64,000 bases of DNA from Candidatus Hydrogenedentota bacterium (GTDB taxonomy: Bacteria > Hydrogenedentota > Hydrogenedentia > Hydrogenedentales > SLHB01), in NCBI GenBank assembly GCA_019695095.1, contig JAIBAQ010000001.1, forward strand, positions 1 to 64,000. Direction: 5' to 3'. Below are positions 52,910 through 61,212 of the stretch, piece by piece. A program made the position numbers and the translations under genes. How positions within the stretch are numbered: the stretch's first letter is position 1; every line of letters begins with the position of its first letter. A model generated the notes under the pieces. The model searched no databases and was not told the DNA's origin. It saw nothing but the letters and a program-made list of their open reading frames with translations.

Positions 52910-53416
52910 TCACACTCCTTCTTGCTGCAGGAAGATCCCTTTGTCGACCTGCGCGAAGAACTGCTGGTAGAAGGCGGCGTCCGTGATGGGGCTGGCAGAC
53001 ATCGTCGCGCCGTTCGTGCCCAATACACGCTGCTGGAAATTGACGCGAACGCGCGACTGCTTGCCGAATGCACTCACGTTGGCCGTGCAGTCCAACACAA
53101 GCGTCTTCGACAATAGCTCTTCTTTCTTCTGCGCGCGTTTGATTTCCCGTTTCGAGTGGGCGATGTCGGTCATTTTGTTTGCGGATAGCAGGCCAAGCTG
53201 CGTGTCCGCGTTGTTGATGATGAATCCCATGTCCTGCAGCACATTCACCATAGCCTTCATGACCAGGCGCATGTCCTGCGTGTCGTACTCGCGTGTCTGG
53301 AAACCGCGCAGTTCAAGTTGCGTGGGCGGGGGAGGACTTCCTCCGTCGGACAGGCAACCCGCACCGGCCAGCACCGTTCCGACAAGGGCGGCGATTGATA
53401 CGATTCGGCTGCGCAT
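52910..53416 (-). CDS. Putative lipoprotein of unknown function
   Basis: 168 residues, lipobox LAGAGC (Cys21). It contains LVMKAMVNVLQDMGFIINNA and DTQLGLLSANKMTD, a pattern seen in small envelope lipoproteins that include a two-strand, two-helix domain, and a C-terminal strand region (SRVRVNFQQRVLGTNGATMS). It starts 1 nt after the stop of the upstream lipoprotein gene, so the two are made together. The partner may be a SmpA-like protein; possible role in envelope assembly. Confidence 0.7.
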   Translation of the reverse strand: MRSRIVSIAALVGTVLAGAGCLSDGGSPPPPTQLELRGFQTREYDTQDMRLVMKAMVNVLQDMGFIINNADTQLGLLSANKMTDIAHSKREIKRAQKKEELLSKTLVLDCTANVSAFGKQSRVRVNFQQRVLGTNGATMSASPITDAAFYQQFFAQVDKGIFLQQEGV

Positions 53417-53417
53417 A

Positions 53418-53867
53418 TCAGAAGGTGCTCGAATGGTACGTGAAGTACTCGACCTTGTCGTCCTTGTCGTAGCGGATAATGACGGTCAAGGTCTTCTGCG
53501 TCGTTGCGGATGAACCGCGATTCTTCGAGCGTCCCGCGTTGACGTTGCCAAGTACCAGCACGTTGCCGGGCACGCCCGCCGCATTCAGTCCCGCGCCCGC
53601 GTTCGAACTGGAGTTCTTGTACGACGCCTCGGTCGCGATTTTGTCGTAGATCCAGGTTTCTTTGCCTTCGCTGTCGCGACGCACCATGTTGGGCGAACCT
53701 AACGCCTCGGCCACTTCGACCGACGTCATGCCCATGTGGATCTCTTTCTGCACGATACCCAGTGTCATGTTGCGTTCCTGCTCCGAATGGAGCTTGCGGG
53801 CGCAACCGGGGGTCAGCAAAGCCGCCAATGCGAGCCCTGCGGATAGAAATGCTATTCCAAACCTCAT
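53418..53867 (-). CDS. SmpA/OmlA-like small lipoprotein
   Basis: 149 residues from the ATG at 53867 (CTGGAGAATTGCC upstream). Lipobox ALLTPGC (Cys22). MTLGIVQKEIHMGMTSVEVA and EALGSPNMVRRDSEGKETWI show the BamE/SmpA-like motif in which a G-M-T-x-x-x-V turn and a conserved Trp (WIYDK) are typical. The C-terminal half has a Gly/Asn-rich insert (SSSNAGAGLNAAGVPGNVLV) that BamE lacks. Likely outer-membrane-associated; cooperating with the next lipoprotein. Confidence 0.72.
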   Translation of the reverse strand: MRFGIAFLSAGLALAALLTPGCARKLHSEQERNMTLGIVQKEIHMGMTSVEVAEALGSPNMVRRDSEGKETWIYDKIATEASYKNSSSNAGAGLNAAGVPGNVLVLGNVNAGRSKNRGSSATTQKTLTVIIRYDKDDKVEYFTYHSSTF

Positions 53868-53971
53868 GGCAATTCTCCAGAGTTGAACTTCTGCCCATGA
53901 TCCTACGGTGCGGGCGGGCATAATGCAAAAGATGAGGCGCGGGCACTACGCCAGCCGGCGCTTCGCCGCAA

Positions 53972-54085
53972 CTACTTCACACTGGCGGATCGCACAAGCA
54001 GGATAACGATGACGAAAGGCACCAGCCCTGCCAACCACCACTTGTTCTGCAGTACCCAGATGTAGATGTCGGCGAGACCGATCAT
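53972..54085 (-). CDS. 37-residue single-span membrane protein
   Basis: MIGLADIYIWVLQNKWWLAG then LVPFVIVILLVRSASVK. One membrane helix (LAGLVPFVIVILLV) with a basic C-terminal end. It begins 9 bp after the stop of the zinc-ribbon membrane protein on the same strand, so it is likely co-transcribed. Ribosome site weak (AGG twelve bases upstream). Confidence 0.5.
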   Translation of the reverse strand: MIGLADIYIWVLQNKWWLAGLVPFVIVILLVRSASVK

Positions 54086-54094
54086 GGTTAGAAC

Positions 54095-54778
54095 CTATTC
54101 GTATCGTTTCAGCGTTCTCTCGCGCCAATCCTTCAGTTGGTCTGGCGTCATTTGCTTGCGGACCTCTTCCATGGATTTGACCTGCGCTTGAGCGGCCGCT
54201 GCGGGATCGGTGCGCACGGCAACTACCGACAGTATCAGCGTCAGCACAGCCAGCCCAATTCCGATGAAGCACTTCGAACGGTCACGGAAAAACTCGACTC
54301 GAATAATCCCGACTGTCGCCCACACCACCGCGATGAGCGGAATCAGCAGCATCACGTACGGCGTCGGGATGTAGGAGGTAGGACCAAGGGGAATGCGCCG
54401 GAACGAGGGGAAGACAAACATCAACAATACGGCAAGCAGACCGGCCGAGGCGATATACAGACTCACTTGCCAGGGTTGCGGCATCTTTCTGGCACTGCCG
54501 ACCAAGGCCACCTCGGCAACCTCCGGGGTAACCTGGGCGGGGACTGCCTCGTCGTCATGGGCGCGTTCTGCCGCGGCTTTGGCCTGTGCGCGCTTCGCCT
54601 GACGGTCCTCATAGCACTTTATGCACAGCTTTCTACCGCTACGCGTCTCATGAATATGGGTGGGACATGACGGACTGCCGCATTGCTCGCAAGGAACGCC
54701 GCACGTCTCGCAAAGCAACCCTTGGCATTCGGCGCAGAACCCAACCGAACTCCGGATCTGACATACCAGGCATTCCAT
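54095..54778 (-). CDS. B-box-like zinc-ribbon membrane protein
   Basis: 227 residues from the ATG at 54778, with AAAAGGAGGCGTAGGGTT upstream. The first 60 residues are rich in Cys and His (CLVCQ, CAECQ, CETC, CEQCG, SCPTHIHE, CIKCYED), enough for two or three zinc sites. A helical basic/acidic linker (RQAKRAQAKAAAERAHDDEA) follows, then three membrane segments (QVSLYIASAGLLAVLLMFVF, YVMLLIPLIAVVWATVGIIR, CFIGIGLAVLTLILSVVAV) and a short helical tail. Function unknown. Confidence 0.75.
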   Translation of the reverse strand: MECLVCQIRSSVGFCAECQGLLCETCGVPCEQCGSPSCPTHIHETRSGRKLCIKCYEDRQAKRAQAKAAAERAHDDEAVPAQVTPEVAEVALVGSARKMPQPWQVSLYIASAGLLAVLLMFVFPSFRRIPLGPTSYIPTPYVMLLIPLIAVVWATVGIIRVEFFRDRSKCFIGIGLAVLTLILSVVAVRTDPAAAAQAQVKSMEEVRKQMTPDQLKDWRERTLKRYE

Positions 54779-54931
54779 AACCCTACGCCTCCTTTTGAAT
54801 CCCCTCGGACGCCTCAATCTAGCACAGGGTTGAATCCTTTGCAATCGGCAATCACTCCAGCCCCCAAACACCTGAATAGCTGCCAGCTGCTTAAACAGAA
54901 TCGAGGTCCACAGCGTTCCCGGTCGCGCCCG

Positions 54932-55828
54932 TTAGCGCGGCAATTCGTTAGCGTTTCTCCGTTTCGCGATGTAGAACAAACCGACTCCAACCACAAGCCA
55001 AGTGACCATGCCCACTACGCCTGTAAAACCGCCTATGATCGGGTTTACGTCGGGGAAGAGTAACCGCCATATGCCATAGGCTTGCCCGTTGAATGCCCCG
55101 TGAATCCAAGCCGCGAGAAAGACGCTTCTGTGGCGCAGCGTCAATTCGTTGACGTATACGCCAAAGCAGGTTGTCATGCACGCCATGGCAACTATTCCGA
55201 GAATTGGGTATCCGGGGTAATTGAAGCCAACCAAGATGAGCGGAGCATGCCATAGGCCCCAGATAACGCCTACGATCAGGTAGGCCTTCCTTTTACCCAG
55301 CGGCATGAGCCTAGGCAGCAAGTAACCTCGCCAGCCAAGCTCTTCGCCAAAAGCGAAGAGACCGTTGAGAACTGGCCCCATCAGGATACTCGCCGTCAAG
55401 ATTCCGGGGAGAATGACGGTTGCCGGCGGAAACGCCTGCTCACTCATACCCCGCTCCGTCAACATGCTTTTGAATACAGTCAATTGCCAATCCGGAGAGG
55501 CGATGCCAAAAACACTGGATACTGCGTAAATTATGAAGAAACAGGCTGGCACAACGAGCATGCTAAAGAGATAGGGCTTTAAGGATCCGAAACGAAGATT
55601 CAGTGCTCCAAACCCTTCACGGGTGACAAGACGGACAACGACAGCCGCAGACAATGCAGGTATCCACATGGCCAAGCCAACCAATAGCGCGGCGTATGGA
55701 GGGGCCATTGGAAGTTTGGATGACGCCCCGAAATTCATCCCTACCCCGGCGGCAATGAGACACCCTTCGTAGAAATAGGTCATTCCGAAGGTCAATAGCA
55801 GAAATGCGACGAGACCCCTGCGATTCAC
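54932..55828 (-). CDS. CPBP-family intramembrane metalloprotease
   Basis: 298 residues if the GTG at 55828 is the start (GGGGGCAAGAACT before it); the frame is open further upstream but would run under the divergent GH36 gene, so this start is preferred. Eight or so membrane helices. FAFGEELGWRGYLLPRLM is the EExxxR motif, HAPLILVGF and HGAFNG carry the further histidine, the standard CPBP (Abi) active site. These proteases cleave prenylated or bacteriocin-related substrates or act on regulatory membrane proteins. Convergent or divergent neighbours give no clue. Confidence 0.85.
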   Translation of the reverse strand: MNRRGLVAFLLLTFGMTYFYEGCLIAAGVGMNFGASSKLPMAPPYAALLVGLAMWIPALSAAVVVRLVTREGFGALNLRFGSLKPYLFSMLVVPACFFIIYAVSSVFGIASPDWQLTVFKSMLTERGMSEQAFPPATVILPGILTASILMGPVLNGLFAFGEELGWRGYLLPRLMPLGKRKAYLIVGVIWGLWHAPLILVGFNYPGYPILGIVAMACMTTCFGVYVNELTLRHRSVFLAAWIHGAFNGQAYGIWRLLFPDVNPIIGGFTGVVGMVTWLVVGVGLFYIAKRRNANELPR

Positions 55829-55990
55829 AGTTCTTGCCCCCGAGTTTCCCCCGCAACGGTGTATGGCGGCCTGATCCTTGGATGCAATCGGACGTAACAA
55901 CGTTGCATAGGTTGAACGTATACTAGCGTCCGAATCGGACAAAATCAGGCAACCACGCGTATACCTTCGATTGAAAAGGGGGGATAGGGA

Positions 55991-58000
55991 ATGACGATAG
56001 CTCGTGCTTTTGCCGCTCTTCTGGCACTTAGCTTGCCGGTGTACCCAGATACGGTTGCCCGTACGGCTGATATTTCGGCGATGGTTACTTGGTCCGACAC
56101 TCACCTGCTGCGTGGCACCGGTGAAGATACGGCGTTTGCATTCCGTTACGCACACAAACCTTCCAGCGAGTTCTTGCCTTCGTGGGATCATGCGCAATCG
56201 GAGGAGCACGGCCGCGTCACTCGCGTCTTCACCGACCCCAAGACGGGATTGCGCGTCACCTGTGAAATCACCACGTTCGAGAAGCTCCCGGTTGTGGAAT
56301 GGGTCGCTCGTGTAACGAACACCGGGAATGCCGATACGCCCCTTATCGAGGATTTGCTTCCCCTCGACGCCGCGTTTGCGGGCATGAACGGCGAAGTCAC
56401 CGTCCATCATTCGCTTGGCGACAGCAATTCAGACAAGAGCTTTGCTCCCGTCGAAGACGTATTCGCCCCAGACCGCCGCGAACCGCTGGCGTTTTCTCCC
56501 AGCGCCGGCCGTTCGTCTGAAGACCATCTTCCGTTCTTCACGCTGGACGCCCACGGACATGGCGTCACGTTGGCCGTTGGCTGGTCGGGCCAATGGAATG
56601 CCGCCTTCCTTCGGGACTCGGACGGCACGTTTCGCGTTCAGGCAGGTCAACAGACCACCAAGTTCGTTCTCCACCCCGGCGAGTCGGTGCGCACGCCGCG
56701 CATGCTGCTTGTGTTTTGGAAAGGCAATGACCCTCTATTGGGGAACAACCTGCTGCGAAGAACGTTGCTTGCTCACTACGTTCCACGGCGCGGAGACAAG
56801 CTCGTGTTCCCGCCGATCTGTGCCAGCGTTACCGTAACCGACCCCGACGGTTCGTACGAAGGACCCCATGTCCGGACCATGCCCGTCATCGCCAAACGAG
56901 GTGCGGAAGTCTTCTGGTCGGACATGGACCCGCAACAGTGGTATCCAAAGGGCTTTCCCGAAGGTACGGGAACCTGGGAACCGGACCTCGCAAAGTACCC
57001 GCGCGGACTTAAGCCCGTCGGCGATGCGGCGCGCGCCGCGGGACTCGGATATCTGCTCTGGTTCGAGCCTGAACGCGTCGCTCCCGGCACGAAAATCGCC
57101 ACCACGAAGCCCCAGTACGTAATCTCGACCAAGGGCGACGGCAGCGGTTTGTACAACCTCGCGGACCCGGAAGCGCGCCAATGGTTGATGGAGTACATCG
57201 ATAAGCAGGTCACTGAGGCCCAAATCGATTGGTTCCGCTGCGATTTCAACATCCAACCGTTGTCGTATTGGCGGGCAAAGGACGAAGCCAATCGGCAGGG
57301 GATCACCGAAAACCACTACATTGAGGGACTCTATTGGATGTGGGACGAGTTGCGGAGCCGGCATCCAGGGCTGGTCATCGACAATTGCGCCAGCGGAGGC
57401 CGTCGTATCGACCTTGAGACGTGCATGCGCGGTTTGCCGCTGTGGCACAGCGACCTCCAATGCTCCGGGAAGCCTGCTCCTGCGGCGGACCAGCTTCAAA
57501 ACGCGGGCCTGTGGCGGTGGATTCCGTTCCACGGCTGCGGCAACTTCGCGCTTGAGCCCAGCTACGAATTCCGAAGCGCGATGACAGCAGGCAATATCCT
57601 CGGTCCCCTGGGCGTAGGAACGCCGGAGACGTTCGACGAAACTGTAGTGCCGGAAGCAATCGCGCGAACGGTAGCGATATCGAAGAAGGTGCGGCCGTTC
57701 TTGCTGGGAGATTTCTACCCCGTTTTCCCCCACGACGCATCGGAACGGCAGTGGTTTGGCTATCAGTTTCACCGGGCCGAATCGAACGATGGCATGATCA
57801 TCGTGTTCCGGCGCTCCGAAAGCCAAGACGCGTCCCGAATCCTTGCGCTGAAAGGAGTCGACCAGAACATGAAGTATGTGATTTCCTTCGAAGATACCCA
57901 AGACACGAAGACCGTGTCAGGAAACGAACTCGCCAAACTGACGATCGAGATTGCGACTGCGCCAGGCGCAGCCATTGTATATTATCGGCCCACGACGTAA
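55991..58000 (+). CDS. Alpha-galactosidase-type glycoside hydrolase (GH36)
   Basis: 669 residues, signal peptide MTIARAFAALLALSLPVYPD. N-terminal beta-supersandwich (about 25-270), then the TIM barrel (about 295-560). Nucleophile Asp418 in DWFRCDFN; acid/base Asp488 in LPLWHSDLQ after CASGGRRIDLE (466-476), both in the order and spacing of GH36. A C-terminal beta domain ends at YYRPTT. It cleaves alpha-galactosides, or alpha-N-acetylgalactosaminides, in the periplasm or outside. A second, more distant relative is at 17607-20075. The ATG has GGGGATAGGGA before it. Confidence 0.93.
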   Translation: MTIARAFAALLALSLPVYPDTVARTADISAMVTWSDTHLLRGTGEDTAFAFRYAHKPSSEFLPSWDHAQSEEHGRVTRVFTDPKTGLRVTCEITTFEKLPVVEWVARVTNTGNADTPLIEDLLPLDAAFAGMNGEVTVHHSLGDSNSDKSFAPVEDVFAPDRREPLAFSPSAGRSSEDHLPFFTLDAHGHGVTLAVGWSGQWNAAFLRDSDGTFRVQAGQQTTKFVLHPGESVRTPRMLLVFWKGNDPLLGNNLLRRTLLAHYVPRRGDKLVFPPICASVTVTDPDGSYEGPHVRTMPVIAKRGAEVFWSDMDPQQWYPKGFPEGTGTWEPDLAKYPRGLKPVGDAARAAGLGYLLWFEPERVAPGTKIATTKPQYVISTKGDGSGLYNLADPEARQWLMEYIDKQVTEAQIDWFRCDFNIQPLSYWRAKDEANRQGITENHYIEGLYWMWDELRSRHPGLVIDNCASGGRRIDLETCMRGLPLWHSDLQCSGKPAPAADQLQNAGLWRWIPFHGCGNFALEPSYEFRSAMTAGNILGPLGVGTPETFDETVVPEAIARTVAISKKVRPFLLGDFYPVFPHDASERQWFGYQFHRAESNDGMIIVFRRSESQDASRILALKGVDQNMKYVISFEDTQDTKTVSGNELAKLTIEIATAPGAAIVYYRPTT

Positions 58001-58119
58001 GCTTGGGGCGTTATGAAGGCTTGTGTTGCGTAATGGCGAATGTGCAGGGGTATCGCCCGCATTGTTTTCGCCACACTCCGGTAGTCCTATCAGCCTAGCC
58101 GACAGGAAAGGAGTCGTAG

Positions 58120-59061
58120 TTGTCTTCGTCTGCGGTACGTATTTCCATCGTTGTTCCTGCGCTCAACGAATCCCCCAATCTAGTCCCATTGTATGAGCGC
58201 TTGACCGATGTCTTGGCCGGGGTGGACTGCGAATGGGAACTGATCGTTGTCGACGATGGCAGCACAGACAATTCTGCGGAAGTTCTTAACGAGCTCCATT
58301 CTCGTGACGCGCGCGTTCGCGCCCTCGTGTTCACGCGCAATTTCGGGCAGGACGCGGCGATAACGGCGGGCTTGCAGGCAGCGACGGGGGATGCCGTCAT
58401 TGTTATGGATGCGGACGGGCAGGATCCCCCCGAGGTCATCCCCGCAATGCTCGCACGCTGGCGGGAAGGCTACAAGATTGTGGCTGGACGCCGCATTCGC
58501 CGGATCGAACACGCCGCGAGCAAACGGGCCTTCGCATTCGTATTCTATCGCGTCATGCGTGCCGCGACCGGATGGGACTACCCTCTCGACACGGGTGAGT
58601 TCCGCGTGTTGGACCGCGCCGTGGTGGATGTCCTGAACGCGTGTCCGCAGCGGAACCGGCTCATGCGCACGCTCAGTTCATGGACGGGATATGCTCATTC
58701 CGTCGTGGACTATACGCAAGAACGCCGCATGCACGGCAAGACGAAGTATTCCTTCCTGAGAAGCCTGCGCCTTGCCGTCACAGGCCTAACAGCGTTTTCG
58801 ACTTTGCCACTTCGGATTGCACTTTGGCTGGGCGTCTTCATCATCTCGATGTCCATGGTTGCGGCGCTGGGGCTCCTGCTTCGGTCGAACCCCGCGTCTT
58901 TGCTGGAATGGGGCATGCTCGGTCTATTGCTCGTGAGCGGCGTCCAATGCTTACTGATTGGCATCATCGGGGAATATGTTGGGCGAGCCATGATTGAGCT
59001 GCAGCAACGACCCCTCTTCGTCATAAGCAAGGCAATCGGGCTTGATTCCCCAAGACAATAG
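58120..59061 (+). CDS. Family 2 glycosyltransferase with C-terminal membrane anchor (dolichyl-phosphate mannosyltransferase-like)
   Basis: 313 residues with a TTG start supported by GGAAAGGAGTCGTAG. ISIVVPALNESPNLVPLYER, WELIVVDDGSTDNSAEVLNE (DDGST) and VIVMDADGQDPPEVIPAMLA (DADGQDPPE) are the nucleotide and metal motifs; the catalytic end region ERRMHGKTKYSFLRSL follows. Two membrane helices (IALWLGVFIISMSMVAALGL, GMLGLLLVSGVQCLLIGIIG) close the protein, as in GtrB/YkoT polyprenyl-phosphate glycosyltransferases. It links a sugar to undecaprenyl phosphate at the inner membrane. Confidence 0.93.
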   Translation: MSSSAVRISIVVPALNESPNLVPLYERLTDVLAGVDCEWELIVVDDGSTDNSAEVLNELHSRDARVRALVFTRNFGQDAAITAGLQAATGDAVIVMDADGQDPPEVIPAMLARWREGYKIVAGRRIRRIEHAASKRAFAFVFYRVMRAATGWDYPLDTGEFRVLDRAVVDVLNACPQRNRLMRTLSSWTGYAHSVVDYTQERRMHGKTKYSFLRSLRLAVTGLTAFSTLPLRIALWLGVFIISMSMVAALGLLLRSNPASLLEWGMLGLLLVSGVQCLLIGIIGEYVGRAMIELQQRPLFVISKAIGLDSPRQ

Positions 59062-59228
59062 CCCTTGTTGGATTAGTAAATTCTTGCCAATTCGATACCT
59101 TTAAACAGAAAGTATGCTCATTTTGGCGACACATTTATCCAAACTTGACAACTCTTGAACCATCGTTCGATTTTCGTGTACTTGCGTAAGGCATTCCTGC
59201 TTAAGCCTTTCCAACTCTGCGCCAAAAT

Positions 59229-59244
59229 CGGCACATCCTATGCT
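59229..59244 (+). promoter_or_regulatory. Sigma-54 promoter of the PEP-CTERM gene
   Basis: TCGGCACATCCTATGCTC has -24 GG at 59230-59231 and -12 GC at 59242-59243 with exact spacing; the -24 side matches GGCAC. The predicted start near 59255 leaves a leader of about 63 nt holding an inverted repeat TTCCCAG (59273-59279) with CTGGGAA (59291-59297). RpoN together with PrsK/PrsR is known to control PEP-CTERM genes in some floc-forming Proteobacteria; prsK and prsR are not in the window. Confidence 0.65.
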
Positions 59245-59317
59245 CTATACCCCCACAAGACTGATGAATACCTTCCCAGTCCAGTTGAGGCTGGGAAAGA
59301 ATGAGGGGGAAGGAAGT

Positions 59318-60013
59318 ATGAAGATCTCGACTCGCCGCCTGGCCGTTGCACTCTCGATCGTTGCACTAGCGTTCGTTGCTCTGCCGGTTGGGGCAACTAT
59401 GATGCCCACGTACTCGACACCGCTTGCCGACATGACAAATCCCGAGGCGTGGCTGCTTGGCCAGAACAGCGCACTGTTTGAAAGCTTGGCGGATCGCGTT
59501 GGAATGTGGGACTGGAATTCGTCTTCAGTTCATACGGCGATTCCGTTCGCCTGGATGCCTGCGACTTCAAGAGGCCAGTTGCGGTACACCCCGTTGGTTG
59601 GCAAGAACCTGCTCAGCCAGCAGCTCTTGGAGAACACGGACGGAATGGCGGCGTTCACAAACGCTTCTTCTTCCGAAGCGGCGTATGCGAAGGGGCTGGA
59701 TTCAAGCGTCATCTCTGGGTGGAGACTTCCACAAGCGACTTTGGGTTCCAACCCGGTCTTTATGACGCCGCAGCAGCCGTCGTTGAATCAGTCTGCGTCG
59801 GCAACGTCGACTTCGTCGGCTTACGCAAGCAATACATTCAGCGTCGCGTCGGCGAGCGAGAGCATCAATGCTTCCGTAAGCGAAGAATTTGGTCAGGGCA
59901 TGGCCAAGTGCCATCCTCCGGCGGTGGTACCGGAACCGGCCTCGATGCTTCTGATGGGCACGGGACTCGCCGGTCTGGCGGCTTCACGCATGGGCAAGAA
60001 GCGCCGCAGCTAA
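59318..60013 (+). CDS. PEP-CTERM domain exported protein
   Basis: 231 residues from the ATG at 59318 (GAGGGGGAAGGAAGT upstream). Signal peptide RLAVALSIVALAFVALPVGA. The C-terminal sorting signal is complete: VPEPASMLLMGTGL (from about residue 204), a hydrophobic helix, and the basic tail MGKKRRS. The mature part is low-complexity Ser/Ala/Asn with no recognised domain, as is common for exopolysaccharide-associated PEP-CTERM proteins. The signal would be cut by an exosortase, which is not in the window. It has its own sigma-54 promoter and terminator, so it is a monocistronic unit. Confidence 0.93.
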   Translation: MKISTRRLAVALSIVALAFVALPVGATMMPTYSTPLADMTNPEAWLLGQNSALFESLADRVGMWDWNSSSVHTAIPFAWMPATSRGQLRYTPLVGKNLLSQQLLENTDGMAAFTNASSSEAAYAKGLDSSVISGWRLPQATLGSNPVFMTPQQPSLNQSASATSTSSAYASNTFSVASASESINASVSEEFGQGMAKCHPPAVVPEPASMLLMGTGLAGLAASRMGKKRRS

Positions 60014-60043
60014 ACCGTCATCGCAAGCTAAGCGATTCGAATA

Positions 60044-60085
60044 GCCGCGTGGAACACGAAGCCGGTTCCACGCGGCAACGTTTTT
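60044..60085 (+). terminator. Intrinsic terminator of the PEP-CTERM gene
   Basis: A 12-bp perfect stem GCCGCGTGGAAC / GTTCCACGCGGC (60044-60055 with 60065-60076), 9-nt loop, followed by AACGTTTTT. Confidence 0.92.
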
Positions 60086-60105
60086 ACTTCCTGTGAAGAA
60101 AAGGA

Positions 60106-61035
60106 CTAGTTCCGCTGCATAATAATCGTCTTGAGTTCGGACAGAGATTTCTCCATTGCTTCAATGCGGCGAATCAACTCATCATCTTTGTGTGATTCGC
60201 CAATCTCGAAATGGGCAACAAGCGGGCGATGATCGCTGTTGTCCCCGTTGCTGCAGTAATCACTGGCCATCGGGATTATCGTGGAATTCGCCTTCCATTG
60301 CTGCGCCGGGCCTGCAGTAAATACAAAGTCAAGGATCGATTTATAGTTTTTGTTACACTGCGACGGAATGAGCGCGCCGGGCTTAACCCAAGCAAACACG
60401 CCATCGCTAATCATATTGTCAAAGCCCTTGTCGTGTCCTTCATCCGATACGCGGTAATCGAAGTTGTAATCGCCGACAGCAATTACGCCCACCGTTGGAT
60501 CCTTTGTCAATTGTGCACGCGTCCACTCGTTCAACTGCGATGCCTGCGTATGCCTCGCATTGTTATTGCTCCGGTAGAGATGGTTAACCATGAAGTAAAA
60601 GGTTGCGCCGGTGTCCTTGTCCAGAAAAGGAATCACCAGCGGAGACCGCACCTTGTTTTCCGGATTAATATAGTGAAGCTCCACAGCTTCGTCCTTGGGT
60701 TCCAGGCGATCTGTACGGTACACGATTGCCATCAGGTCGGTCCTGCCAGTCGTACCTAGCACATACGAGAAGTCGTGTCCACTGGCAGCCTCCACAGCCA
60801 CTTCAAACTGCTGCGCCCAGCTCTTGTCTGTTACTTCACACAGGCCCCACAAATCACATTGTTCGTCTTTCTCCACTGTGGCCAGCGCCTCTGCAGTCTT
60901 GTCCAGAGTGGCTCCGCCTGATTCAACATTGAATGAGCCGACCGTTAATGTCGCGGCATCCGTCGAGACAACTCCCCAAACAAGTGCTAGCGAAAGAGAC
61001 AGCAACTGCAAATACCGAGCGAAACTGCACTGCAT
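60106..61035 (-). CDS. Secreted endonuclease/exonuclease/phosphatase-family protein
   Basis: 309 residues, signal peptide LLSLSLALVWGVVSTDAA. LTVGSFNVESGG (metal Asn), DLWGLCEVTD (metal Glu), MVNHLYRSNN (catalytic His), VIAVGDYNFD (Asp/Asn pair) and GDNSDHRPLVAHF (terminal Asp-His) form the complete EEP active site. Substrate may be nucleic acid, a phosphodiester lipid or another phosphoester. The last 40 residues (DDELIRRIEAMEKSLSELKT) form a coiled coil, unusual for the family. GAGGGAGGGTGAAGCT precedes the ATG. Confidence 0.9.
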   Translation of the reverse strand: MQCSFARYLQLLSLSLALVWGVVSTDAATLTVGSFNVESGGATLDKTAEALATVEKDEQCDLWGLCEVTDKSWAQQFEVAVEAASGHDFSYVLGTTGRTDLMAIVYRTDRLEPKDEAVELHYINPENKVRSPLVIPFLDKDTGATFYFMVNHLYRSNNNARHTQASQLNEWTRAQLTKDPTVGVIAVGDYNFDYRVSDEGHDKGFDNMISDGVFAWVKPGALIPSQCNKNYKSILDFVFTAGPAQQWKANSTIIPMASDYCSNGDNSDHRPLVAHFEIGESHKDDELIRRIEAMEKSLSELKTIIMQRN

Positions 61036-61212
61036 AGCTTCACCCTCCCTCTTAACCTGTTTACGAGAACAGCCCTCAACCCTAAATCTAGCTATCAGTA
61101 TATTCTTCGATTACCGCCACGGCAACAACGCAATGTTGGAAACCGCACCTTCCACTGTTGACATGCCTCCTGAGCCCAACTACAGTTGGACGCCAACACG
61201 CGAGGTGACGCC

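Noticed and set aside
51104-53116. 670-residue plus-strand frame spanning the propeller gene and the repeat at 52702-52873
   Set aside because: It reads through a noncoding structured repeat and two minus-strand genes with signal peptides; an antisense artefact.
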